Shown piece by piece: positions 18,601 to 27,281 of a stretch of 64,000 bases of DNA; positions within the stretch are counted from its first letter, which is position 1, and each line of letters begins with the position of its first letter. Both the position numbers and the translations under genes were made by a program. The notes beneath the pieces were generated by a model. That model saw nothing but the letters and a program-made list of their open reading frames with translations. It was not told where the DNA came from and ran no database searches. The DNA lies in assembly GCA_040904825.1 (NCBI GenBank), contig JBBDSU010000058.1, positions 15,702-79,701 of the forward strand, given 5' to 3'. The DNA comes from JBBDSU01 sp040904825. GTDB taxonomy: Bacteria > Actinomycetota > Nitriliruptoria > Nitriliruptorales > Nitriliruptoraceae.

Positions 18601-18903
18601 TTGATAACGCGGGAAGACGTCCTTGAACACCCGTGCTTCAACGTGGTGAGTTCCGGGCTTGCCGTTGGCGGTGGGTGGGCCTTCATAGAACGTCCAGACA
18701 TCTCCGCTGGATCGTTGTTCGATACTGGCACGGAAGACATCGTGCTGACGCCACAAGTCGAGCACTGCATGTTCCAGCGCAGGCAGATCGGGCTGCGCAG
18801 TTGGCCGGGGCCACAGTGCTATCGCCACGGTCTGGTCTGGGCCGGCAATATCGGCGTGCGTAGCGGTCGACGTGGTCTCGGTTGAAGATGGCGGGGTCGG
18901 CAC
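15625..18903 (-). CDS. ileS: IleRS, isoleucyl-tRNA synthetase with GXHH signature
   Basis: Class I synthetase that charges tRNA-Ile in the cytoplasm. The 1092 residues show the signature region NGKPGTHHVEAR (HIGH position reads GTHH, residues 84-87, nt 18643-18654), GWDCHGLPVE, the CP1 editing segment TTPWTLPSN, RKMSKSVGNV at about 626, and a C-terminal domain without the zinc-finger tail of type 1 enzymes. The layout fits type 2 (eukaryote-like) IleRS. The swap of first and third HIGH residues to GXHH is the form reported to give mupirocin hyper-resistance. It lies between divIVA and the dksA-like gene as in Streptomyces, but on the opposite strand. Confidence 0.96.
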   Translation of the reverse strand: MPTPPSSTETTSTATHADIAGPDQTVAIALWPRPTAQPDLPALEHAVLDLWRQHDVFRASIEQRSSGDVWTFYEGPPTANGKPGTHHVEARVFKDVFPRYQTMKGRSVRRKAGWDCHGLPVELEVERELGLNSKADIEAYGIEAFNLRCRESVQRYVGAFEELTDRIGFWIDTDDPYRTMDPTYIDSLWWGLKQLWDGDLIFKDFRVTPYCGRCGTGLSDAEVAQGYQTTVDPSVYVRFPLIDGPLSDREARLVVWTTTPWTLPSNVACAVNPDIDYVLARTSAFGQDDELLVIAADLRERVLGDNSEIVEAVNAAELVGSHYRPPFTFVDIPDGDVHRIVVGDFVTAADGSGIVHLAPAFGTDDMTLGRREHLPAINPVDQAGRFATGPWKGIFVKDADAPIIADLDERSLLLIADEYEHTYPFCWRCKQPLIYWAKPSWYIRTTAVRDQLLENNAGIDWHPEHIRDGRFGRWLENNVDWALSRDRYWGTPLPFWTCESCDAIEVFASRTELSERVGYDLSDLDPHRPYVDDITFTCTVDGAMMRRVPDVADAWFDSGAMPYAQWGYPHQGQQEFARHYPADYICEAIDQTRGWFYTLLAESTLLFGDSSYRTCLCLGHIVDEDGRKMSKSVGNVLDPWELINQHGADPLRWLMFAEGNPWVSRRVGHQLLDDVVRRFFLTLWNTHVFFLTYASIDRFDPSTPARDVAERPPSDRWILAELAALICTVDDALHAYDVSTATRALERFVDDLSNWYVRRNRRRFWKAQAEAPIDKTDAYHTLHACLTTLAGLLAPFTPFVAERLWQDLMVHPDGRDGVPLSVHLSSFPTVDPAWRDEDLRHAMATTRRVVELGRQARNDSGVKVRQPLGQALVSVPASERTGLADLLSEIAEELNIREVELSDGTGDLVKRRLKPNFRALGPAFGPRAPAVAAAINNLDGEAADAVARSLQGDDTEFDLDVEGSVVTITDAMVEVLTTPRTGWAVAADAGSTFALDTTITPELALEGVAREIIRTLNDQRKQAGLDLADRIVVQWAFDPAELKEELHHAELDTFIAREVLATRFEDLGEADGVLTQLGELGMVTTAVAASDR

Positions 18904-19041
18904 GGCTTATTGGGCTCCAGTCGCCGGACGTGACATCGCTGCGCGCGACAGCACATCGTCGTCACCAGATCCGACGGTGTTGGGGGTGTGAAAACATCTT
19001 GGTGAGGGACGATGCGCCATCGTAGGCGGCGACACCATCGG

Positions 19042-19070
19042 CCGTGCGCCTCGGGCATCAATGCGCACGG
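19042..19070. repeat. 8-bp inverted repeat between ileS and the DksA-like gene
   Basis: CCGTGCGC (19042-19049) and GCGCACGG (19063-19070) flank a 13-base loop in the divergent ileS/dksA-like spacer. It could be an operator or RNA hairpin for either gene. I looked for the T-box antiterminator core expected of actinobacterial ileS leaders on the minus strand and did not find it. Confidence 0.4.
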
Positions 19071-19088
19071 AACTAGGTGGTGCTCTGA

Positions 19089-19102
19089 TATCTTTTGCCG
19101 CC
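19089..19102 (+). promoter_or_regulatory. Candidate -10 box giving a leaderless DksA-like mRNA
   Basis: TATCTT (19089-19094, TAnnnT type) ends 8 bases before ATG 19103 and no Shine-Dalgarno sequence is present. A start site 7-9 bases after the box would put the mRNA 5' end at or next to the ATG, the leaderless arrangement common in actinobacteria. No clear -35 box is visible. Confidence 0.3.
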
Positions 19103-19480
19103 ATGCCGCCTCGCAAACCGCTGACTAAAGCCCAGCTCGACGCCGTGAAGACGTCGCTGCTTGACGAGCGTGCACAACTCCGGTCCCAGGTGACCGAACT
19201 TGAAGCTGAGGCTGACGTCAAGAACTGGCGTGATGGCGGGTTTGATGACGACCCTGCGGATAGTGGGTCGGCCAGTTTCGAGCGAGAAACGGCGCAGTCA
19301 CTTTCCAACCACGCTCGTGCCCTCCTCGAACAAATCGAGGACGCACTGCGGAGGATCAAGGCGGGCACCTACGGGGACTGTGCCCAATGTGGGCAGCCGA
19401 TCCAGAAGGCACGTCTTGAAGCGTTGCCCGCTTCGACGTTGTGCATGGACTGCAAGCGGCGCGACGAAACAGGCCGTTGA
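19103..19480 (+). CDS. DksA/TraR C4-type zinc-finger protein
   Basis: A 125-residue member of the DksA/TraR family. These proteins can bind in the RNA polymerase secondary channel, but the function of the actinobacterial copy next to ileS and lspA is not established. The N-terminal two thirds are coiled-coil-like (KAQLDAVKTSLLDERAQLRSQ and later helices), then a C4 finger C93-x2-C96-x17-C114-x2-C117. I use ATG 19103 rather than an upstream in-frame ATG at 19061 because the family begins here. Its stop overlaps the TTG start proposed for lspA. Confidence 0.88.
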   Translation: MPPRKPLTKAQLDAVKTSLLDERAQLRSQVTELEAEADVKNWRDGGFDDDPADSGSASFERETAQSLSNHARALLEQIEDALRRIKAGTYGDCAQCGQPIQKARLEALPASTLCMDCKRRDETGR

Positions 19481-20049
19481 TCGACAACGTGTCTCCATCG
19501 CAGCCACGAACTGGGCGACTTGTGCTGGGCCTGGCTGTCGCTGGAGTGCTCGTCGCTGCCGATCAGTTGGTCAAGACGTGGGTGCTCGACGTGCTCACGC
19601 CGGGAGTGTTCGTCCCGTTCCTGGGTAACTCGATCGGGTGGCAGCTCGTGTTCAATCCGGGTGGTGCATTCGGCATTCCAGCCCCGTCGTGGATCTTCCT
19701 GGTTGTCACCGTTGTCGTGGTCGTTGTCGTGGCACGGCTGTTGCCACGGGCATCAACGCGATGGCAGGCTGTTGCCCTTGGAATGCTGCTGGCAGGTGCG
19801 ATAGGCAACGTGATCGATCGCCTTGTCCGCTCAGATGGACAGGGCTTCGGTCAGGGCCCGGTCGTCGACTTCGTCGCATGGGGGACGTTCCCGCGCTTCA
19901 ACGTTGCCGATGCGTCCATCACCGTCGGGTTTGTTCTCCTCGTGATCACCATGTGGGCTGACGAGCAGAGTAGGGAGCAACTCCCTGCCGACGAGCGGCA
20001 AGGGCCGGGGCCAGACGATGGAGCGACGACTGAACGCGACTCGACGTGA
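19477..20049 (+). CDS. lspA: LspA, prolipoprotein signal peptidase II
   Basis: Membrane aspartyl protease that cleaves lipoprotein signal peptides after lipidation. Four hydrophobic segments and the family motifs AADQLVKTWV, FNPGGAFGI, GNVIDRL and VVDFVAWG...FNVADASI are present, with both catalytic Asp residues (in NVIDRL and NVADAS). The start is uncertain: TTG 19477 overlaps the stop of the preceding gene (TTGA) and gives 190 residues, GTG 19489 would remove four. A charged hydrophilic tail of about 30 residues follows the last membrane segment. The lipoprotein at 62518-64000 is a likely substrate. Confidence 0.95.
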   Translation: MIDNVSPSQPRTGRLVLGLAVAGVLVAADQLVKTWVLDVLTPGVFVPFLGNSIGWQLVFNPGGAFGIPAPSWIFLVVTVVVVVVVARLLPRASTRWQAVALGMLLAGAIGNVIDRLVRSDGQGFGQGPVVDFVAWGTFPRFNVADASITVGFVLLVITMWADEQSREQLPADERQGPGPDDGATTERDST

Positions 20050-21005
20050 CGGTCCATCGGGTCCCCGATGACGCAGCGGGAGAGCGTTTTGATGTCATTG
20101 CGGCTGCCCTGACAGGATGGTCGCGGGCGCGCGTGGCACAGGCGATCGACGAGGGCAGTGTCACCCTTGATGGCCAACTTGCCCGTCGGTCGATGAAGGT
20201 GGCGGCCGGCCAGTCGGTTGAGGTTCGTGCCGTCGAAAAAGCCCCGGCTGCGCGGCCTGCGCCGCCAGCGCCGGACGAGTTGTATCGCGACGAGCATTTG
20301 CTTGTTGTCGACAAGCCAGTCGGGCTCGTAGTGCATCCGGGAGTGGGACACAGCGACGACACATTGGTGGATGCGCTGCGGGCAGCCGGCGTGCCCCTGG
20401 CGTCGGCAGGTGGTGCCGGGCGCGAGGGCATTGTTCATCGCCTCGATCGAGATACGTCAGGGGCGATGTTGGTGGCTTCGAGCAACGAGGCTCACGCTGC
20501 GCTGGTCGCTGCGATCGGGGAGCGGCGCGTCGAGCGGCGTTATCTCGCGCTGGTCGTCGGTGAACCACGCGATCACCGCGGGCGTATAGAAGGCCCCATC
20601 GGTCGCCATTCTGTTGACCGGACTCGATATGCCGTGCGAGCTGACGGCAAGCCCGCCGTGACCCGCTATTGCGTCATAGCTACCGCCAGCGTCGATGCGG
20701 ACGGCAACGACATGCCGGTGTCGCTCTTGGCACTGCAACTCGAAACAGGCCGGACGCATCAGATTCGCGTGCACATGTCGGCGATGGGGCATCCGGTGGT
20801 CGCTGATCCGCTCTACGGGGACGCTCGCTCGCGGTCAGTGGGGTCCCGGTTGCAGATGCCGCGCTGCGCATTGCACGCTTGGCAGCTCGCTTTCGACCAC
20901 CCGATCGTTGGTGCTCGCATCAGTGTGACTGCGCCGATACCCGACGATCTTGGGAGCTCGATCAGTCGTGCCGGTCTGGAGTTGCCAGCAACGCCTGCGC
21001 GGTGA
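20046..21005 (+). CDS. rluD: RluA/RluD-family pseudouridine synthase
   Basis: Cytoplasmic enzyme converting uridine to pseudouridine in RNA, most likely 23S rRNA by analogy with RluD. The 319 residues have an S4-like N-domain (about 13-62), then the catalytic domain with GIVHRLDRDTSG (catalytic Asp134), RRYLALVVG, LETGRTHQIRVHM and HPVVADPLYG. GTG start overlaps the lspA stop, the lspA-rluD pairing widely seen in Gram-positives. Which RNA site is modified cannot be read from the sequence. Confidence 0.94.
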   Translation: MTVHRVPDDAAGERFDVIAAALTGWSRARVAQAIDEGSVTLDGQLARRSMKVAAGQSVEVRAVEKAPAARPAPPAPDELYRDEHLLVVDKPVGLVVHPGVGHSDDTLVDALRAAGVPLASAGGAGREGIVHRLDRDTSGAMLVASSNEAHAALVAAIGERRVERRYLALVVGEPRDHRGRIEGPIGRHSVDRTRYAVRADGKPAVTRYCVIATASVDADGNDMPVSLLALQLETGRTHQIRVHMSAMGHPVVADPLYGDARSRSVGSRLQMPRCALHAWQLAFDHPIVGARISVTAPIPDDLGSSISRAGLELPATPAR

Positions 21006-21116
21006 AGACAAGGTGCTGCAGTTGGCGCACGAATCATGGTGATGAGCGCACGTTCAGCCCCGGCTCGCAGCGCTTTCGCCACGCCATGAGGGGCAGGTGC
21101 TACCGTCAGCGGAGCA

Positions 21117-21134
21117 AACCACAGGCGTGTGGTT
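21117..21134. terminator. Hairpin in the rluD-dnaE spacer
   Basis: AACCACA (21117-21123), loop GGCG, TGTGGTT (21128-21134) form a perfect 7-bp hairpin 112 bases after the rluD stop, followed by CTTCCCC. It may end the dksA-lspA-rluD transcript. The rest of this 295-base spacer holds a weaker imperfect hairpin at about 21259-21276 and no gene that I can support. Confidence 0.35.
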
Positions 21135-21300
21135 CTTCCCCGCTCACACGCCGGTAGGTTGCGACAAGGGCCGCATGTCGGGCTCGCCCGAACGTCCGCT
21201 GACATGTCACGGGCGGCGTGCGGTGGCTGGGATTTTGCTGAACTGACGTGGTCTGGCCGGACTCGCGTGAGCCCGGACGGACGTGGGGAGTAGAACCATC

Positions 21301-24300
21301 GTGACAAGTGCAGGAAGTGACAGTTTCGTTCACCTGCACGTGCACACTGAGTACTCCATGCTCGATGGGGCGTCGAGGATCGATGATCTGCTCGACAAGG
21401 TCGCCAAGGATGGTCAGCCAGCGGCTGCGATCACCGACCACGGGGTGCTATTCGGGCTCGTCGATTTCTATCGGGCAGCCGAGGCACGGGGTGTGCGGCC
21501 CATCCTTGGATCCGAGCTCTACCAGGCTGTTGGGTCACGCCATGAACAACGACTTGGCGGTGCCGATGGGCGACAGCGCTACTTCCACTTGACATCACTG
21601 GCGGCAACCGACACCGGCTACCGCAATCTCGTCGAGCTGTCGACGCGCGCATATCTCGAGGGTCACTGGTACAAGCCGCGCGTCGACCTTGAGCTGTTGA
21701 GCAAGTACAGCGACGGCATGATCGCGCTGAGCGGGTGCCTAGGTTCGGAGGTCAACCAACGACTGCTTGCTGACGATGTCGACGGCGCGACCCAAGTCTT
21801 GAGCGACTTCAAGGACATCTACACCTCAGAGCGTTTCTTCGTCGAACTGATGGATCACGGGCTTGCCGAACAACGCCGCACGTGGCCCATCCTCGAACGG
21901 CTGGCTAGTGACCTCGGGCTGCGCACGGTCATCACCAACGATTCCCATTACACCGATCCTGAGGACGCCGAAGCCCACGATGCGCTGCTGTGCATCCAGA
22001 CGAACGCGAAGATCAGCGACACCGACCGGTTCCGTTTCAGCGGTCCTGACTACTTCGTGACCACCGCACAGCAGATGAGGGAGCGCTTTCCCGATCATCA
22101 GACCGCACTCAACACGACATTGGACATCGCCGAGATGTGCTCGGCGAAGATCGAGTTCGGGCTCGATCTGCTGCCAGCATTCCCGTGTCCCGCAGGAATG
22201 ACTGAGACTGAGTTTCTTCGTTCCAAAGTGTGGGATGGCGCTCGCCGCATGTACGGCGACCCCGTTCCTTCTGTCGTCGCCGAACGGGTCGACTACGAAC
22301 TTTCCGTCATCGAGCAAATGGGGTTCCCCGCCTACTTCTTGATCGTGGCTGACCTCTGCGAACACGCGCGCTCTGTCGGCATCCGGGTCGGCCCAGGTCG
22401 TGGCTCGGCCGGAGGCTCGGTCGTGGCCTACTGCACCGACATCACGCGCACCGATCCGATCCGTCACGGACTGATTTTTGAGAGATTCCTCAATCCGTCT
22501 CGGCAGCAGATGCCTGATATTGACATCGACTTCGATGACCGTCGACGCGGCGAGATGATCCGGTATGCGGCTGAGCGCTACGGCGATGACCACGTGGCCC
22601 AGATCATCACCTTCGGGACCATCAAGGCAAAGTCTGCAATTCGAGATGCAGCCCGTGTGCTCGACGAACCGTTCAGAGTGGGCGACGACCTCGCCAAGAT
22701 GATGCCTCCGGCAGTCCAGGGCAGAGAATCGACGCTGATAGAGGCCTATACGAAATCCACTGAACTACGCAAAGCGCGCGAAGATCCGACGTATAAGCGT
22801 GTGCTGGATACTGCCGAACGCCTCGAGGGCCTCAAGCGCCACCACGGCATCCACGCGGCGGCCGTCATTATCGGTGCCAAGCCTCTGACTGAGCACATGC
22901 CGCTGCTCAAGACCGATCACGGCGAAATTGTCACCCAGTACGAGATGCATGCAGCCGAGGCGCTCGGGCTGCTGAAGATGGACTTCCTCGGTCTTCGAAC
23001 GTTGACGGTCATTTCAGATGCCGAGCGCCACGTCCGGACGAACAAGGGTGTCGATGTCGATCTCGACGATCCCGAATTTCTCGCAGACATGGCCGACCCC
23101 GCTACTTACGAAATGTTGGCGACCGGCTACACGCTCGGGGTGTTTCAACTCGACTCCGCTGGCATGCAGCAGTTAGTTCGCCGCCTCAAGCCGACGCAGT
23201 TCGAAGATATTTCTGCGTTGCTCGCCCTGTATCGCCCGGGCCCCCTCGGCGAATCGATGCACATTGCCTTCGCCGACCGTAAGAACGGCCTCGAAGAAGT
23301 CTCCTACGACCACCCTGACCTTGAACCAATCCTTGGTGAAACTCACGGGGTCATCGTCTACCAAGAACAGGTCATGAAGATCGCCACCGACCTGTGTGGC
23401 TTCTCTTTGGCCGAAGCGGACGCGTTGCGGAAGGCAGTCGGTAAGAAGGACCGGAGCCTGATGGAGGCGCAGCGTGAGCAGTTTGTTCAGGGTGGCGAGG
23501 CGAACGGCTATGACAAGCAGTTCGTGGTCAACCTGTGGAACCTGATCGAACGGTTCGCCGAGTACGGATTCAACAAGTCGCACACGGTTGCCTATGGCGT
23601 CGTCAGCTACCAAACGGCGTGGCTCAAGGCCCATTACCCGGTTGAGTACATGGCGTCTCTGTTGACCAGCGTCAAGAACAACAAGGACAACAAACCGCTC
23701 TACCTGAACGAATGTCGTCGCATGGGCATCGCCGTTCTGCCTCCGGACATCAACGAGTCGGAAGCGGACTTCACGCCACGCGGAGAAGAGATCTTGTTCG
23801 GCTTGACCGCGGTGCGCGGCGTTGGGCAGGGCATCGTCGATCAGATCGTCGATGCCCGAGCACGCAACGGTCATTTCGTCGATTTCATGGATTTCTGCAG
23901 CAAGGTCGATGCCTCGGTACTGAACAAGCGAACAATTGAGCATCTCGTGCTGGCGGGCGCCTTTCGTGAACTGGGGCACTCCCGCAAGGGTTTGCTCGCG
24001 GTCTACGAGCAAATCGTCGAGTCGGCTTTGACCCGCAAGCGGGCCGAGGCAGCCGGACAGTTCTCGTTGTTCGACGAGATGGACGATGCGGGCGAACCAG
24101 GGTCGCCCGACAGCGAGATCGTCATTCCGGATGACGAGTTCTCCAAGGCGCAGCTCCTCAAGCTTGAACGTGAGATGCTGGGGTTGTATGTCTCCGACCA
24201 TCCACTATTTGGCGTCGAACGCATTCTCGAGGCGCACACGGACCGGGCATGTGCCGAGCTGGCTGCTCTGGACGACGGTGCCCAGGTCACTGTGGCAGGG

Positions 24301-24798
24301 GTGCTCACCGGGCTCGGCAAACGGTTCACCAAAAAGGGTGATACCTACCTCGTGGCAACGTTGGAGGACTTGACGGGCGCGGTCGATGTGGTGTTCTGGC
24401 CTGCGACCTATCGAGTTGCGCACGACGCATTGGAGGAAGATGCCGTCCTCGTCATCGCAGGGCGACTCGAAGTGCGCGACGGCGGAGCCAAGTTGACGGC
24501 CAACAAGGTCGTGGCGCCAGATCTGTCAGAGGCCCTCGGAAGCCCGGTTGTCGTCACCTTTGATGAAGCGCAGTGCCATGAAGGCGCGATCGCGCGGCTG
24601 AAAGAACTATTGGGTGAACATCCCGGGGCCGTACCTGTTCATCTGCGCGTGCGCGCGAGCGACGGCACGCCGACGATGTATCAGCTCGGCGATGATCTCA
24701 GGGTCGAGCGGCGGGGCGGGTTGTTTGGCGCGCTCAAGGCCGCATTCGGGCCGGATGCAGTCGAAGATGCCGCCGGCCGGACCTACGAGGCAGACTGA
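21301..24798 (+). CDS. dnaE: DnaE1, DNA polymerase III alpha subunit
   Basis: Replicative polymerase catalytic subunit. I choose GTG 21301 (SD GGGGAG at 21285-21290), giving 1165 residues. The order is PHP domain (HLHVHTEYSMLDG, with the His/Asp metal cluster), polymerase core with GPGRGSAGGS and the catalytic PDIDIDFDD, fingers and helix-hairpin-helix region, and an OB-fold (VTVAGVLTGLGKRFTKKG) near residue 1000. The intact PHP metal ligands fit the DnaE1 type, whose PHP domain proofreads in mycobacteria; that activity here is inferred. Confidence 0.97.
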   Translation: MTSAGSDSFVHLHVHTEYSMLDGASRIDDLLDKVAKDGQPAAAITDHGVLFGLVDFYRAAEARGVRPILGSELYQAVGSRHEQRLGGADGRQRYFHLTSLAATDTGYRNLVELSTRAYLEGHWYKPRVDLELLSKYSDGMIALSGCLGSEVNQRLLADDVDGATQVLSDFKDIYTSERFFVELMDHGLAEQRRTWPILERLASDLGLRTVITNDSHYTDPEDAEAHDALLCIQTNAKISDTDRFRFSGPDYFVTTAQQMRERFPDHQTALNTTLDIAEMCSAKIEFGLDLLPAFPCPAGMTETEFLRSKVWDGARRMYGDPVPSVVAERVDYELSVIEQMGFPAYFLIVADLCEHARSVGIRVGPGRGSAGGSVVAYCTDITRTDPIRHGLIFERFLNPSRQQMPDIDIDFDDRRRGEMIRYAAERYGDDHVAQIITFGTIKAKSAIRDAARVLDEPFRVGDDLAKMMPPAVQGRESTLIEAYTKSTELRKAREDPTYKRVLDTAERLEGLKRHHGIHAAAVIIGAKPLTEHMPLLKTDHGEIVTQYEMHAAEALGLLKMDFLGLRTLTVISDAERHVRTNKGVDVDLDDPEFLADMADPATYEMLATGYTLGVFQLDSAGMQQLVRRLKPTQFEDISALLALYRPGPLGESMHIAFADRKNGLEEVSYDHPDLEPILGETHGVIVYQEQVMKIATDLCGFSLAEADALRKAVGKKDRSLMEAQREQFVQGGEANGYDKQFVVNLWNLIERFAEYGFNKSHTVAYGVVSYQTAWLKAHYPVEYMASLLTSVKNNKDNKPLYLNECRRMGIAVLPPDINESEADFTPRGEEILFGLTAVRGVGQGIVDQIVDARARNGHFVDFMDFCSKVDASVLNKRTIEHLVLAGAFRELGHSRKGLLAVYEQIVESALTRKRAEAAGQFSLFDEMDDAGEPGSPDSEIVIPDDEFSKAQLLKLEREMLGLYVSDHPLFGVERILEAHTDRACAELAALDDGAQVTVAGVLTGLGKRFTKKGDTYLVATLEDLTGAVDVVFWPATYRVAHDALEEDAVLVIAGRLEVRDGGAKLTANKVVAPDLSEALGSPVVVTFDEAQCHEGAIARLKELLGEHPGAVPVHLRVRASDGTPTMYQLGDDLRVERRGGLFGALKAAFGPDAVEDAAGRTYEAD

Positions 24799-24909
24799 CC
24801 AGGCGTCGACCACGTACATTTCGATGGTCGCGCAACCAGCCTCGGATGAACACTTGCTGGCCGCTACGCTGCCGGATTTCCCGTTCTTGACGTTTCGCAA
24901 GGCGCCCTG

Positions 24910-26214
24910 ATGCCTCGACTCACACTCCTCGATCTGCGCGGCGATCGTCGCGACCCGACTGACCTGTTGCCGCGACCGCGTGCAGCGATGGACGCAATAC
25001 GCGGTGATGTGCAGGCCATCATCGATGACGTCCGCAAGCGCGGGGACAGCGCGATCGTGGACTACAACCGCAAGTTCGACGGTGTCAAGACCGACGTGTT
25101 GGAAGTTCCCCGGGAAATCTGCCGCAAGGCATTAGACGACCTTGAGCCTCGTTTGAGAGCCGCCCTTGAGCACGCGATCGACCAGGTTCGGTGGTTCCAC
25201 GAGCGCGCACGTCCAGCAGACTGGCGTGAAGAACGCGACGGTGCCGTCATGGGGCAGTGGCACCGTCCGATCCACCGAGCCGGGGTCTACGTGCCAGGCG
25301 GCAAGGCTGTCTATCCATCGACGGTGATCATGACAGTGGTCCCGGCACTGGTCGCCGGCGTGGAAGAGATTGTGCTGTGCACGCCTCCGACAGGAGACGA
25401 CGAACTTCCCAACCGAACGATCCTGGCTGCGGCTGAACTGCTGGGAGTGACCCGTGTCATGGCCATCGGCGGTGCCCAGGCCATCGCCGCGATGGCACAT
25501 GGCACCGAGACCGTTGCTTCGTGTGACATGGTTGTCGGACCTGGGAATGCCTACGTCGCAGTTGCCAAGCAACTGGTCCAGGCCTCAGGTGCCTGTGGGA
25601 TCGATGCGCTTGCTGGACCGACCGAGATTGCGATCGTTGCGGACGCCACCGCCGACCCTGCCATTGTTGCAGCAGACTTGGTCGCGCAAGCCGAGCACGA
25701 TGAGATGGCTGGAGTCGTCCTGATCACGACGGATCCGTCACTTGTCGCGTCGGTCGAGGAAGCGCTTGCTACCGAGGTGGCCGCAACACGCCACCAACAG
25801 CGTGTCGAAGCGGCGCTCGCAGGACAGGGCACCGTGGTGCTGGTTGACGACATCACTCAAGCCATCCAAGTGGCTGAGGCCTACGCGGCCGAACACCTCG
25901 AGATCCAGACTGAGGATGCGCGCAGCGTCGCCGAGCGCATCCGATACGCAGGCACGACCTTCATTGGCGCCGACACCCCGGTCTCACTTGGCGACTATGC
26001 CGCGGGCCCCAACCACACGTTGCCGGTGCTGGGAACTGCCCGGTTTACGGGCGGGCTGACGACCGCCTCCTACATGGTGACCGTCAACCACGTGGAGTAT
26101 GACGCTGAAGCGTTGCGTGCTTTGGCCCCCTCGGTCGAAGTGCTGGCAGCTGCCGAAGGCCTGCCAGCGCACTGGCGCGCGGTTGAAATTCGTCTCGCCA
26201 GGGACGAACGATGA
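24910..26214 (+). CDS. hisD: HisD, histidinol dehydrogenase
   Basis: Zinc- and NAD-dependent enzyme for the last two steps of histidine synthesis. The 434 residues show AGVYVPGGKA, GGAQAIAAMA, DMVVGPGNAYVA, AGPTEIAIVAD, LVAQAEHDEMA (zinc and base residues) and LGDYAAGPNHTLPV. The gene starts the his block 111 bases after dnaE; I see no histidine-rich leader peptide or attenuator in that spacer. It overlaps hisC by ATGA. Confidence 0.97.
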   Translation: MPRLTLLDLRGDRRDPTDLLPRPRAAMDAIRGDVQAIIDDVRKRGDSAIVDYNRKFDGVKTDVLEVPREICRKALDDLEPRLRAALEHAIDQVRWFHERARPADWREERDGAVMGQWHRPIHRAGVYVPGGKAVYPSTVIMTVVPALVAGVEEIVLCTPPTGDDELPNRTILAAAELLGVTRVMAIGGAQAIAAMAHGTETVASCDMVVGPGNAYVAVAKQLVQASGACGIDALAGPTEIAIVADATADPAIVAADLVAQAEHDEMAGVVLITTDPSLVASVEEALATEVAATRHQQRVEAALAGQGTVVLVDDITQAIQVAEAYAAEHLEIQTEDARSVAERIRYAGTTFIGADTPVSLGDYAAGPNHTLPVLGTARFTGGLTTASYMVTVNHVEYDAEALRALAPSVEVLAAAEGLPAHWRAVEIRLARDER

Positions 26215-27281
26215 GTACAGACCGTGTGCCTGTTCGGGACAACCTTGTCGATGTGGAGCCGTACGGCGCTCCGCAACTCGATGTGCCCGTGCGGCTCAAC
26301 ACGAATGAGACAGCCGAAGCACCTCCGGCGGGCTACCTCGAGGAAGTCGCTCGACGCCTGCAGTCGCTTGCCCTGCATCGTTATCCCGACCGGGACCACG
26401 TGGATCTTCGGGCTGCCCTCGCACGACGTCACGGCGTCGATCCATCACAGACCTGGGCCGCCAACGGTTCCAACGAAATCCTGCTGCAACTCCTGCAGGC
26501 CTATGCGGGGCCACGCCGACGTGTCGCAATGTTCCGGCCCAGCTATTCGATGTATCCGGAACTGTGCCGGACCGCGATGTCTGAGGTCGTGGCCATCGAC
26601 CTCGACGACGCGTTCCAGATCGAACCCGAGGCAACGATCGCGGCACTTGTCGACAGTGGTCCGCACGTGGTGATGATCGCCTCGCCGAACAATCCGGTCG
26701 GGGCCACCGTTGCGCCCGAGATCATCGTTGACATCCACGATCAGACCTCTGCGCTGATTGTCGTCGACGAGGCCTACATCGAATTTGCAGGACCCGGGGC
26801 ATCAGTAGTGGACCGTGTGGCCGACCTGCAACGTTTGGTCGTCGTGCGCACGTTCTCGAAAGCGTTTCGGCTCGCAGGTCTGCGATTGGGTTACCTCGTT
26901 GCCCCAGACTGGGTCGTGAACGATGTCCAGAAGGTCCGACTGCCCTACCACCTAGACGCGCTCAAGCAGGTTGCCGGCATGGTCGCCTTGGAGCAAGAGT
27001 CTCACTTTCTTGAACACCGGCAGCGCATCGTGGCCGAAAGGCAACGCATGGCGGCGGCGCTGCGAGGCATGGCAGGCGTGGAGGTATTCGACTCATCCGC
27101 CAACTTCCTGTTGATTCGGACCTCACATCCAGATCTGTTTGGCGCATTGCTCAAGCAAGGGGTGCTGGTTAGGGATTTCTCCTCGGCCCCCCGGTTGGCA
27201 GGTTGCACGCGGATCACCGTGGGGACCAGGGAAGACAACGATGCATTGTTGGCCGCTATGAAGTCGGTGATTGAGGCATGA
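26211..27281 (+). CDS. hisC: HisC, histidinol-phosphate aminotransferase
   Basis: PLP-dependent aminotransferase of histidine synthesis. The 356 residues have VRLNTNETAE, NGSNEILLQLL, SPNNPVGATV, VVDEAYIEFAG and VVRTFSKAFRLAGLRLGY, the last holding the PLP-binding Lys. Length is normal. ATG in an ATGA overlap with hisD. A 213-base spacer without any supported gene separates it from hisB, unusual in a block where neighbours otherwise overlap; only a four-codon ORF and no convincing promoter are visible there. Confidence 0.96.
   Translation: MSTDRVPVRDNLVDVEPYGAPQLDVPVRLNTNETAEAPPAGYLEEVARRLQSLALHRYPDRDHVDLRAALARRHGVDPSQTWAANGSNEILLQLLQAYAGPRRRVAMFRPSYSMYPELCRTAMSEVVAIDLDDAFQIEPEATIAALVDSGPHVVMIASPNNPVGATVAPEIIVDIHDQTSALIVVDEAYIEFAGPGASVVDRVADLQRLVVVRTFSKAFRLAGLRLGYLVAPDWVVNDVQKVRLPYHLDALKQVAGMVALEQESHFLEHRQRIVAERQRMAAALRGMAGVEVFDSSANFLLIRTSHPDLFGALLKQGVLVRDFSSAPRLAGCTRITVGTREDNDALLAAMKSVIEA

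Noticed and set aside
18904..19102. T-box riboswitch for ileS
   Set aside because: Actinobacterial ileS genes often have one, but the minus-strand leader lacks the TGGNACCGCG core; only a plain 8-bp inverted repeat is present.
23173..24201. 342-residue minus-strand ORF inside dnaE
   Set aside because: Antisense shadow of the polymerase core; no recognisable domain.
24799..24909. His leader peptide before hisD
   Set aside because: No run of His codons in any plus-strand frame of the spacer.
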